The position numbers and the translations under genes were made by a program. Shown one piece after another: positions 29,251-38,307 of a DNA stretch of 64,000 bases. The notes beneath the pieces were generated by a model. The model had not been told where the DNA came from and made no database searches. It saw only the letters and a list, made by a program, of their open reading frames with translations. The stretch's first letter is position 1, and the number at the start of each line of letters is the position of its first letter. Source of the stretch: Metamycoplasma arthritidis (GTDB lineage Bacteria; Bacillota_I; Bacilli_A; Mycoplasmatales; Metamycoplasmataceae); NCBI RefSeq assembly GCF_900660715.1, contig NZ_LR215047.1, forward strand, positions 186,001-250,000. Reading direction: 5' to 3'.

Positions 29251-29313
29251 GTTACTTGTTTCAACAAATCTCAAGTAACAAAGCCATTTTACAAAAAAAA
29301 AAAAAAACATCAA
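29251..29313 (-). promoter_or_regulatory. T-tract promoter and 5' hairpin of the 28373 lipoprotein gene
   Basis: Minus strand: TTTGATG, T14 (29293-29306), G, -10 TAAAAT (29286-29291), then an 8-bp hairpin GTTACTTG/CAAGTAAC (29251-29279). The stem is one pair longer and the loop differs from the other copies. The upstream flank 29307-29520 repeats 27047-27265. Confidence 0.7.
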
Positions 29314-29508
29314 ATTTAGATAAACAATGTTTAAATTAGCAATAAAAATATCCACGATGGTGAATTTTGTGAATACAAATTAGGAAACCTTAATAGATTT
29401 AACTATGTTTAAAAATTTTAATAATTTTCGGTTTTTTAAATTAATATATAAAAAACATATTGATAAGCATTCACTTGTAGAATAATTTTCCAGCTAAATT
29501 TAGTATTT

Positions 29509-29541
29509 AAAAAATAGCCCTCTATGAGCTATTTCTTTTTT
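29509..29541 (-). terminator. Terminator of the lipoprotein gene at 29555
   Basis: Minus strand: AAATAGC, loop, GCTATTT, then Ts, 14 bases after the stop codon. Confidence 0.75.
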
Positions 29542-29554
29542 AACTTTAATTTAT

Positions 29555-30379
29555 TTAGTTACGGTAACTTTTTTTGGTGTTTTGATTATTATCGGTTTTT
29601 GGATTAGCCAATTTTTCGGTAATTTCTTTTTCCATTTTTTCAATTTCTTTTAAATCTTTTTCAACTTCTTCTATTGCGCTTTCGTAATCAATTTCTATTG
29701 AAGGATTTTTAACAAATTTTATATAATCGGATTTTAACTCTCCCAAATAGTACAACATTTGTTTTGAATTTTTATCTTTATTGACTATTCCTTTTAGGAA
29801 TGTCCATGTTTCTTGAATATCTTTTAAGTATTCATCAATTTTATTTTTAAAAAGGTTTCTTTGATATTCTTTTGTTAGTTCTAAAACTGCTAAGCTTTCT
29901 TTAACCTTGGCATTAATATTTGCAACCTCATCTTTTAAGTTTTCAACTTTTTCAATAATAACTAAGTCGCCCGATTCCTCGGTGTTTTTTGCTACCTTGA
30001 TTAATTGCGATTCTAGCTCTACTAATTTTTCAATCCATTCTTTATGATCTTTTATTAATTTTTTTACTTCAAGCGGGTTATGAATCCAATTTTCCTGAAG
30101 TTTAAAGTTATCCATTTTTAACTTTAAAGCATTAAAAGAATTATTGATTTTGTTTAAATTATTATTAATTTCATAAAAGTCTAAGTTTTTTTGTTTTTCA
30201 ATATCCTCAGTTTGTTCTAAAGATTTATTTTTATCTTTTTTTGCTTCATTTTCTTTTGATATTTCATACTGGGATTCTAAATTTTTTTTAGAACTATCAC
30301 AAGTGCTAGCTAACAAGCCGGATGCTAAAATTGTTGTGCATGAGGCACTTGTTAATAGTAATTTAATTGATTTTTTCAT
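29555..30379 (-). CDS. Surface lipoprotein, coiled-coil type (second subfamily)
   Basis: 274 aa. Signal MKKSIKLLLTS, lipobox LLASTC (Cys27). No Pro-rich tether: a short polar linker is followed by long helical segments (EINNNLNKINNSFNALKLKM, IDYESAIEEVEKDLKEIEKM). The pattern NSFNALKLK...NPLEVKKLIKDHKEW and the final INYE/IDYE-A block are shared with the genes at 31206 and 32280. These three therefore form a subfamily distinct from the tethered one. Exported and lipid-anchored by prediction; function unknown. Confidence 0.87.
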   Translation of the reverse strand: MKKSIKLLLTSASCTTILASGLLASTCDSSKKNLESQYEISKENEAKKDKNKSLEQTEDIEKQKNLDFYEINNNLNKINNSFNALKLKMDNFKLQENWIHNPLEVKKLIKDHKEWIEKLVELESQLIKVAKNTEESGDLVIIEKVENLKDEVANINAKVKESLAVLELTKEYQRNLFKNKIDEYLKDIQETWTFLKGIVNKDKNSKQMLYYLGELKSDYIKFVKNPSIEIDYESAIEEVEKDLKEIEKMEKEITEKLANPKTDNNQNTKKSYRN

Positions 30380-30442
30380 TATATAAAAAGTTTCTTTCTA
30401 ATTAATTAGTTTGTTCTATGAACAAATATTTATTCATGTAAA

Positions 30443-30498
30443 TTGTTACTTTTTTAAAATAACAAGTTCATTTTACAAAAAAAAAAAAAAACGCCCAA
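30443..30498 (-). promoter_or_regulatory. T-tract promoter and 5' hairpin of the 29555 lipoprotein gene
   Basis: Minus strand: TTGGGCG, T15 (30477-30491), G, -10 TAAAAT (30470-30475), then a TTGTTA/TAACAA hairpin at 30443-30465. The design matches the other subfamily although the hairpin sequence differs. Confidence 0.65.
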
Positions 30499-31205
30499 AT
30501 CGGCGAAATCAAAACAAGATTTGTAATAAAAATTGAAAAAATCAAAATATTTTTATGTAAAAAAATAAGCATTTTCAATACTTGTAAAGAATATTAAAAT
30601 CAAATTTCAAAATATTAGTAAATAATTACTTAAATAAATTTAATTATTTCATTCTTGTGTTTCTATCGATACAGTTTTCATTATTTTATAGTTTATATAT
30701 TGAATTTGACTTCATATTTTTGCTAACTTAATGATTCAAATACTTGATCTATTCATAGTACTCTTAAAAGAACCGCTGTTAGTAATTCGACTAGTTCTTA
30801 TGCATAAAAATTGTCTTTTTAATTAATTAATTAATTCTTTATATAAAAAATATTTACAATTGTCACTCTTGTAGAAATGCCTAGTTACAAATTTGTTTTT
30901 TTACAAAAAACTAAAACCAGTTTAAAAAATCGGAAATTTTTAATAAAAATTTAAAAAATAATCATTAATTTTAAAAAATGACTAGAAAAATATGAACCAA
31001 TGTCCTTAAAAATAATTGTTTTATTTTTAATTTGCATTTTTCATTTGCTTATGATATTAAGATTCTTGGATATTTATTTTAGATATCTTTTAGAAAGAAT
31101 TTTTAAAGTTTTGAAAGTCAAATATAAAAAACGATTCAAATGAATCATCTTTTTATTTATATTATAATTGCTTAATATCAATGTTTATTTGGTGGCATTC
31201 ACCAC
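30499..31205. other. Gene-free gap with a worn lipoprotein promoter copy
   Basis: About 700 bp without a credible gene. At ~30825-30915 the plus strand shows TAATTAATTAATT, a TATTTA box, TAGTTACAAATTTG and TTTTTTACAAAAAAC. That is the same order of elements as the upstream regions of the lipoprotein genes, but the A tract is reduced to six and no start codon or signal peptide follows. It looks like the promoter of a lost lipoprotein gene. A terminator for the 31206 gene lies at 31126-31154 (GATTCA/TGAATC). Confidence 0.5.
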
Positions 31206-32066
31206 TTAAAGAGCCATTTTTTTCGTTGATTGATTTTTGAATTCTTCAATTTTCTTCAATTTTTCTTCTACTTGTTTTATCGCAATATCATAGTTTATTT
31301 TTTTTGAAGGTTCTAAAATGTATTCATTACACCATTTTACTAAATCGTCTAAGTAAAGTTTAATTGCTGTTTTGGTATGATTGTCCTTTGGAAACATCTC
31401 TTTTTCTATTATGGTTTCTAAAACACCATCAAAAATTTTTAAATAATCTTTGATTTTGCTTTGTTCACTTTTTATAGAGTTTTCTTGATCTTGTTTTTTT
31501 GTCGTTATGACCTCTAAACTTTCATTGACCTTTCTATTGAGTTCGGAAATTTCTTTTGATAATTTTTTAATTTGATTTAATCCATCCAAGTCCCTTACCA
31601 CATTAAGTAATTTTTCGATTTTAGCAATTTGTTCCTCAAAGCTATTTAACTCATTAATTGCCTCTTGGTAATTGTTAATTAATTTTTTTCAAACATTAAC
31701 CAAATTATCGGTTGGTGCATATTGTTCAATGATATTTTTTTCAACATCCGAAGCTTTAATTTTTAACTTTAGATCATTAAAAGAATTGGTAATATCAATT
31801 AACGCTTTTTGAATTTTTTTATCATTTCGATTCGCTTGCATTTCTAACTCTTTATTGTCTTTTTCTTTTTTGTTAGAATTGTCTTGTTCTAAAGGTAAAT
31901 CTTCATATCCCTTTGGCAATTGATCATTTTCTTTTTTTGATGTTCCTATAGTTTTTGGGCTTTCTTGTTTTTTATTTTTACTACTACAAGATGCTGCTAT
32001 TATACTTGTTGCAAATAAAGCGGTTCCCAAAACACTTATTAATAGTGGTTTAAATGGTTTTTTCAT
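31206..32066 (-). CDS. Surface lipoprotein, coiled-coil type (second subfamily)
   Basis: 286 aa, continuous through a TGA (Trp) codon at 31689-31691. Signal MKKPFKPLLIS, lipobox IIAASC (Cys27), a short Lys/Asp/Glu linker, then helical segments: SFNDLKLKIKASDVEKN, LNQIKKLSKEISELNRKVNE, SKINYDIAIKQVEEKLKKIE. These align with the 29555 and 32280 genes. Near the middle, SEQSKIKDYLKIFDGVLETI matches the KQSKIDDYLSLFEEVLQDL of the 32280 protein. Expected on the outer membrane face; role unknown. Confidence 0.87.
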
Positions 32067-32119
32067 ATATATAAAATTTTTCTTTCCAATTAATATGCCT
32101 TATTATTCAAAAGCTAAAT

Positions 32120-32190
32120 AAATGTTTTTTTATAAATGCTTTTAAAAAACATTTGTTAGCGAGTGCATTATACAAAAAAAAAAAAATAAG
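32120..32190 (-). promoter_or_regulatory. T-tract promoter and 5' hairpin of the 31206 lipoprotein gene
   Basis: Minus strand: a T tract of about 13 (from 32174), G, then a perfect -10 TATAAT (32167-32172). An 11-bp hairpin AAATGTTTTTT/AAAAAACATTT follows (32120-32154). The stem sequence is unrelated to the GTTACTT stems, yet it sits in the same place. Confidence 0.65.
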
Positions 32191-32279
32191 GTTCATAAAA
32201 CTCAACATAACAAAAAAAATAATCTAAAACAGACCATTTTTTTATGTTTTTTATATCTTGGTTATTTTTGTATAATTTC

Positions 32280-33230
32280 TTAATTAGTTTTATTATCACT
32301 CTTATTTAAAGAACTAATTTTTTCATCAATCTCTTTTTCAAAAGTTTTAATTTCCCCTAAATTTGCATTGGCTCTTGTTATTGCTTCTTCATAATTTATT
32401 TCATTCGCAAGTTTTAGAACATAAGTTTTATAATTTTCTTTTAAAATGGACAAATCATTTTTTATTGTTTCTAAAATTTCTTTTTTCGATTCACCATAAT
32501 CAACCAGAACCAACATTTCAGTTTTTAAATCTTGCAAAACTTCTTCAAAAAGCGATAAATAATCATCAATTTTACTTTGCTTTATTTTTATATCATTGTT
32601 TTGTTGCTTCTTAAGAAATATCAAAACATTTAGGCTTTCACTAATTTTTTCTTTAAAATTGTTAATTTTTCGTTTTAAATTTTGAATTCGGGTTAAATTT
32701 TGTGATTTTTTTGTAACATAAGGCAATTTTTCTATTTTATTAATTTTATCTGTAAGTGCTTTAAGTTCATTAGATAGGACTTGATATTGATCGATTAATT
32801 TTTCTCAAATTTTAATCAAATCGTCTATTTTCGTATCTTCTTTGATGGTATTTCTTTCAAATTCTATATTATTTATTTTTAACGCTATATTAGTAATATT
32901 GGTTTCAATATTAATTAATTCATTTTCAATTTTTTTAGTTTCAAAGTTTTCTTGCTGCTTTGAATCTTCTTTATTTTTTTTATTAGGATTATCTAATTCA
33001 GGTGTTTGCTTATCATCTTGTTTTGGAGAATGATCTTGCCCTTTTTTTGTATCTTCTGAAGTTTTTGGTTTCTCTTTATCAGAATTTTCTTGTTTAGGAT
33101 CTAATTTTTCAGGTTTCTTAGGTTCTTCTGGCTTTTTGCTTTTATCAGTGCAAGCTGCTGCTATTATGCTTGCTGAAAATAAAGTAGTTCCTAAAACACT
33201 TGTTAATAGTAATTTAACTGATCTTTTCAT
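32280..33230 (-). CDS. Surface lipoprotein, coiled-coil type (second subfamily)
   Basis: 316 aa through a TGA (Trp) codon at 32805-32807. Signal MKRSVKLLLTS, lipobox IIAAAC (Cys27). The tether KKPEEPKKPEKLDPKQE resembles the first subfamily, while the body (ENELINIETNITNIALKINN, KQSKIDDYLSLFEEVLQDLK, NEINYEEAITRANANLGEI) belongs to the second. The gene therefore looks like a mosaic of the two groups. Helical, surface-exposed by prediction, function unknown. Confidence 0.87.
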
Positions 33231-33295
33231 TATATAAAATTTTTTCTTTCTAATTAATTAGTTTTTTATGAATAAATTATTGATTTTCTTGCTGC

Positions 33296-33356
33296 AACTT
33301 TTTGTAAAAAACATCTAGTTACAAATTTATTTTACAAAAAAAAAAAAAATGTTTCG
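33296..33356 (-). promoter_or_regulatory. T-tract promoter of the 32280 lipoprotein gene
   Basis: Minus strand: T14 (33336-33349), G, -10 TAAAAT (33329-33334). The 5' hairpin is the weakest of the set (AGTT/AACT only). The remainder of the gap upstream to 33535 holds the terminator at 33486-33525 and otherwise nothing recognisable. Confidence 0.6.
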
Positions 33357-33485
33357 CTTGTCCAGATTCTTGAAAAATATGCAAAAAAAGTTATTTAAAA
33401 TAATTCATTTTTTGTGAAATTTTTTCAAAAATTATTATCAAAAGCAAATTGATTTTTATAGCAAATGTTTTTTACAGAAAAAAAT

Positions 33486-33525
33486 AAAATGCCAATTCTT
33501 AATTAATGCTTTCAATTGACATTTT
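33486..33525 (-). terminator. Terminator downstream of the lipoprotein pseudogene
   Basis: Minus strand: AAAATGTCAATT and AATTGGCATTTT pair with one mismatch across a 16-base loop and run into TATTTTTT. Confidence 0.65.
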
Positions 33526-33534
33526 CAATTCTAT

Positions 33535-34534
33535 TTATTTAATTTGTTTTATATTTTTTTCTTTGGCTTTCTTTTTTAAATTTTCTAATGCTTCAATTAA
33601 TTTTTGAAAATGATTCACGTTTTCTTCATTGTTTGCGGCCTTTAAATCACTTAAAATATTTTTAGCAGCTTCAAGTTCCTTATCAATAGTTTCAATAATC
33701 TGTTCAAGTTCTTTTTTTGTTTATGGTTTCACTTAAATGTTTGTGTTTCTCTTGAAATCATCTTAGTAGGTCTCTTTTATAGTCATCATTATTTAGTTCG
33801 TAATTTTTTAATAAATCCTCTAATCGACTTCTTAGATTATCGAGTTTTATAATGAGTTCATCGCATTTTCTCTGAATTTCATCGCTGTGTTTTTTGGTAT
33901 CAATTTTTGGATAGAATTCATCTATTAAAAGGGCTTCTTTTTTTAACATTTATCAAAATTTCTTCTAAAAATTTTTTATTTGATTCTGATACTAATCAAT
34001 TTTCATTAATAACTTTTTGAAATTCTTCTAATTTTTTAGTTGCTTTGTCAAGATATTCTAATATCGCTTCCTTTGTGAGTTCTGAAGGTTGGTCATCTTG
34101 TTCCATTGGAAGAGATGGAACATTTGGCTCATTTGGCTTTTGATCATTCTTATGATTGTGTTGATCTTGTTTTGCTTGGACCATCTTGTTGAGGTTTTTC
34201 TAGTAAAGGTAGTTTATGTGTTTGTGAGTCATCTTTCTTTGGCTGTTGGGGTTGAGATTGATTTGGTGATTCTTGATTTTGATCTTTTTTTGGTGATTGA
34301 GATTGAGGTTGATTCGGTGCTTGTGGCTTTTGGTCTTTTTTTAGAATCATTATCTTTAGAATTAGAATTTTCATGTTTAATATCAGGTTGTTCTTGTTCT
34401 TTGTTGGCTTCTTTTTTCTTTGGAAGAGTGTTAGGTTTGTCATTGCAAGCAGCAGATATAACGCTTGTAGCAAATAATGTAGCGCTTAGAGTACTCGTTA
34501 GCAACAAACTAGTTAATTTTTTTGATGTTTTCAT
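33535..34534 (-). pseudogene. Lipoprotein pseudogene with four frameshifts
   Basis: It starts MKTSKKLTSLLLTS with lipobox VISAAC and a Lys/Pro/Gln-rich tether, then moves through three other frames before ending KKAKEKNIKQIK at 33535. Each switch point needs one A fewer on the coding strand: A7 for A6 at 34336-34342, 33938-33944 and 33712-33718, and A4 for A3 near 34170. Correcting all four gives one continuous ~330-aa lipoprotein similar in plan to its neighbours. It has no T-tract promoter. Decay is the simplest reading; sequencing error or slippage rescue are alternatives. Confidence 0.75.
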
Positions 34535-34702
34535 TATATATAACATTCCCTTATATTAAGTTAACAAAGTCATTTATGCCTAAAAGCAATTGACATACTA
34601 AAAGCTTAGATTTCCTATATTTTTCCTATCTTCATAACAAAACGAATGCTTATCGACAACAATTAGAGTAAAAGAAAACCAACAAGAATAGGAGAAAACT
34701 CA

Positions 34703-35479
34703 ATGAACAACTTTATTATTTACTTTGATTATAAATACAATGGCGATTGAGATAAAATTTATCATGCTTTTAAAAATTTTGAAAACGTTGACGATGACTT
34801 AGCCAAACAAATTGCAAGAGAAAGAATTGATCTAAAAGAAAAAATAATTACGATTTTAGATGATGAATATCCTGCTAAGTTAGATATGCTAAGAAAACCA
34901 CCATTTGCTTTGCATTATTTAGGTAATTATTCACTAATCAATTTTGAAAAATCATTTTGTTTAACGGGAAATTTAGAAAAAGATTACATCGTTGATTTGT
35001 TGTGCCACATTGACAGTTTAGCTAAAGATGTTTTAGTAGTTTTGCCATCATGAAAAGGCATTAATGAAAAGATACTAGAAAAATGTTTGACAAATGATCA
35101 GCCAATTTTAGTTATAAGTAAATGCGGACTTAGAAATGAGCCTTTTTTAGAGAAAATTGATTTTGCAAAACACAAAAATGTTTTAGTAATAAGTGAATAT
35201 CCTAATAAATATCACATTTCTAGAAAAACAATTTTTGCATATCGAAGAATAGTGGCGGCTCTGGCTAATAATTTGGTTTTACTTGCTACTAGCGGCCCAT
35301 TTTTAAATAATTTGGTTAATAATTTTCTAGATTGTGGCAAAGAAGTATTTTGCTTTGCACCGGAGCCAAACGATAATGAAAATAGTAACTTAGAATTAAT
35401 TAATTTAGGCGCAACTTTGATTAATGATTTAACAAAACCTTCGCAAACAGGAATTCTAGTTAAAAAAACAGCTTCATAA
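34703..35479 (+). CDS. dprA: DprA/Smf-like DNA processing protein, divergent
   Basis: 258 aa. LDDEYPAKLDMLRKPPFALHYLGN (residues ~50-73) is the DprA family entry motif, and ISRKTIFAYRRIVAALANNLVLLATS corresponds to the conserved N-R-I-I-A-L segment of the Rossmann fold. The usual S-G-x-A-x-G-I-D loop appears only as a weak LPSWKGINE. DprA loads RecA on incoming single-stranded DNA during transformation, but this short degenerate form may do something else. GGAGAA lies before the ATG. It stands upstream of deoD, separated by ~80 bp with a possible promoter. Confidence 0.75.
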
Positions 35480-35559
35480 GGTGATTTTAAAATCCTTTGT
35501 TATAAAATTATTGTGTTATTAACTTAATTAACCAAATACTTGAATAATAAGGAGAAAAA

Positions 35560-36276
35560 ATGACCCCACATATTAATGCTAAAGATGGCGCTTTTGCAAA
35601 GCTTGTTTTAATGCCAGGCGATCCACTTAGAGCTAAATTTATCGCTGATAACTTTTTAGAAGATGCTAAATTAGTTTCAGATGTCAGAAATGTTTTAATG
35701 TATACAGGATATTACCAAGGAAATAAAGTTTCAGTTTGCGCATCAGGCATGGGGACCGCATCAATTGGTATCTATTCGTTTGAATTATTTAATGAATATG
35801 GTGTTGAAGCAATTGTTAGAATTGGCTCAGCCGGCTCTTTTAAAGCTGAAATTAAAAATTTTGATGTGATTTTAGCAAAAGATGCTTATGGTGAAAATGT
35901 CGCTTTTAGAGAATCAATGATACCAAATGACCGTAGCAATATCGCTACTCCTGACAAAAAACTAAACGCTTTAATTCTTAAAAATGCTAAAGAACTTAAT
36001 ATGCCGATTAAAGAAGAAAGAGTTCTAACTGAAGAAGCATTTTATACTACTAAAAGTGCTCAAGATAGAGTTGAGCTTTCTGGCGGTGCTGTTTGTGTGG
36101 AAATGGAATCTTATTCTTTATTCTCAGTTGCTGAACGCCTAAATAAAAAAGCAGCTTGTATTTTGACTATCTCAGATAATTTAATTACTCACGAATATAC
36201 TACTAGTGAACAAAGACAAAATTCATTCAAAGAAATGATGAAATTAGCACTTAGTTTAGCTAAAGATTTTCAATAA
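35560..36276 (+). CDS. deoD: Purine nucleoside phosphorylase, DeoD type
   Basis: 238 aa, the normal size of the hexameric bacterial enzyme. Motifs: MPGDPLRAKFIA (phosphate-binding, residues ~18-29), ASGMGTASIGIYSFEL, RIGSAGSF and VCVEMESYSLF (nucleoside-binding Met-Glu). It splits purine (deoxy)nucleosides with phosphate into base and (deoxy)ribose 1-phosphate. AAGGAG sits 7 bases ahead of the ATG. First gene of a four-gene salvage operon. Confidence 0.96.
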   Translation: MTPHINAKDGAFAKLVLMPGDPLRAKFIADNFLEDAKLVSDVRNVLMYTGYYQGNKVSVCASGMGTASIGIYSFELFNEYGVEAIVRIGSAGSFKAEIKNFDVILAKDAYGENVAFRESMIPNDRSNIATPDKKLNALILKNAKELNMPIKEERVLTEEAFYTTKSAQDRVELSGGAVCVEMESYSLFSVAERLNKKAACILTISDNLITHEYTTSEQRQNSFKEMMKLALSLAKDFQ

Positions 36277-36282
36277 TTAGAA

Positions 36283-37590
36283 ATGAGTTTTCAAATGAGA
36301 ATCATTGATATTATTAGTAAAAAAGTCGAAAAGCAAGAGTTAAGCAAAGAAGAAATCAATTTTTTTATTACCGGATATACTAATGGCGAAATTCCTGACT
36401 ATCAAGCATCAGCATTGCTAATGGCAATCCGTCTAAACGGCATGAGTGACACTGAAACTGCTTACTTAACCGAAGCGATGATGTATTCGGGCGATACTAT
36501 TGATTGAAGTTTTTTAAATCGAACCATTGTTGACAAACACTCAACGGGTGGAGTAGGCGACAAAGTAAGTATTGCACTTTGTCCTATCTTGGCCGCCTTA
36601 GGATTGACGGTTGCTAAGATGTCAGGAAGAGGACTGGGTCACACTGGCGGTACACTTGATAAATTAGAATCAATTGAAGGATATAACATTTCCTTAAGCG
36701 ACTCTGAGTTTAAAGAAGCAGTTAAAGCACACAACATCGCCGTTGTTGGGCAAAACCAAAAGTTAGTTCCCGCTGATAAAAAAATCTATGCGCTTAGAGA
36801 TGTTACTAGCACAGTGCAATCAATTCCTCTAATTGCTAGCTCAATTATGTCTAAGAAACTAGCAACCGGTTCTAATTGCATTTTGTTGGATGTTAAATGC
36901 GGAAACGGTGCATTCATGAAAAATATTGACGAAGCTAAAAAACTTGGCGAACTTATGATTGCAATTGGTAAAAAATTAGGTAGAAATATTGCTGTAGAAA
37001 TTACTAATATGCAACAACCACTAGGAAAAAGCATTGGTAACAAAATCGAAGTTTTAGAAGCAATGGACACCCTAAAAGGCAAGGGGCCCCTTGATTTCAC
37101 CGAGATTATTTATTCATCTGCTTCAACCTTATTAATGCTAGCTAACAAAGCAAAATCTGAAGCTGAAGCTAAGAAAATGGTTGATGAAGTAATCGCTAAT
37201 GGTAAGGCATATGAAAAATTCTTAGAATGAATTCAAGTTCAAAAAGGTAATATTAAAGTTTTTGATGATCCAAAATGATTTAGTCCTAAATACAAATACG
37301 AAATTATTAGTAAACACGAAGGCTATCTAAAGATTAATTCAGCTATTGAATTTGGACTAGTTGCAATGAAATTGGGTGCAGGTCGTGCAAAAAAAGAAGA
37401 TAACATTGACTTTGAAGCCGGAATTTATTTAAACAAACAAACAAATGATTTTGTAAAACAAGGCGAAGTGATGTTTACACTTTATTCATCATCACCAATT
37501 AATAAATCGCTTGAAGCAGATTTATTAAATGCTATTGAGTTTAGTAAACAAAAGCACGATGTAAAACTTGTCTTTGCAAAACTATCATAA
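36283..37590 (+). CDS. deoA: Pyrimidine-nucleoside (thymidine) phosphorylase
   Basis: Up to 435 aa through TGA (Trp) codons. Motifs: [33 protein letters not shown] (phosphate-binding, near residue 83), [18 protein letters not shown] and GAGRAKKED. It cleaves thymidine, deoxyuridine or uridine to base and sugar 1-phosphate. Two starts are possible: 36283, 6 bases after the deoD stop, or 36295, which gives [10 protein letters not shown] as in related enzymes and has ATGAG as a weak ribosome site. The second fits the family better; I give the longer form. Confidence 0.95.
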
Positions 37591-37638
37591 TTTGTTACAA
37601 TTTAAATTAATTGTAATATGTACAATAAGGAGAAATTA

Positions 37639-38292
37639 ATGAAATACAATAAACTAGTGGATCATACCTTACTAGCTCCACAAGCAACTGTTCATGATAT
37701 TGATAAATTAATTGATGAAGCAATTAAATACGACTTTAAATCAGTGTGCATTGCTCCAACTTGAATTAAACACGCTAAAGAAAAATTAGCTAAAAGTGAT
37801 GTTTTAGTGTGTACAGTTATTGGCTTTCCATTAGGTTCAAATGCAACTAGTGTGAAGGTTTACGAAACTAAAATTGCAATCGCTCATGGCGCTGACGAAA
37901 TTGATATGGTTATTAATATTGGCCGTTTCAAAAATAAAGAATACGAATTTGTTTTGAATGAAATTAAAGCAATTAAAGAAGAATGTGGTTCAAAAACTTT
38001 AAAAGTTATTGTTGAAACTGCTCTTTTAACTAATGAAGAAATTGCTAAGGTGACCGAAATTGTTATGCAATCAGGTGCTGAATTCATTAAAACTTCTACA
38101 GGCTTTTCATACCGTGGTGCTTCGTTTGAAGATGTTGAAATTATGAAAAGAGTGGCACAAGACAAATTACTTATCAAAGCATCAGGCGGCATTAAAGTTG
38201 GCGATGATGCAATTAAAATGGTTGAACTAGGAGCAAACCGTTTAGGAATGTCTAAATCAATTCAAATCATGGAAGACCTAGAAAAAAAATAA
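37639..38292 (+). CDS. deoC: Deoxyribose-phosphate aldolase
   Basis: 217 aa TIM-barrel enzyme that splits deoxyribose 5-phosphate into acetaldehyde and glyceraldehyde 3-phosphate. Seen: [12 protein letters not shown] at the start, [23 protein letters not shown] (catalytic Asp), [13 protein letters not shown] (Schiff-base Lys near residue 155) and IKASGGIK (second Lys). The start at 37639 follows AAGGAG, and a TGA (Trp) occurs near residue 42. It takes the sugar released by deoD and deoA into glycolysis. Confidence 0.96.
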
Positions 38293-38307
38293 TTTAAGGT
38301 TAAAAAA

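Noticed and set aside
34089-34559. 156-aa plus-strand hydrophobic open frame opposite the lipoprotein pseudogene
   Set aside because: It is antisense to a signal peptide and a Gln/Pro/Lys-rich tether and has no ribosome site.
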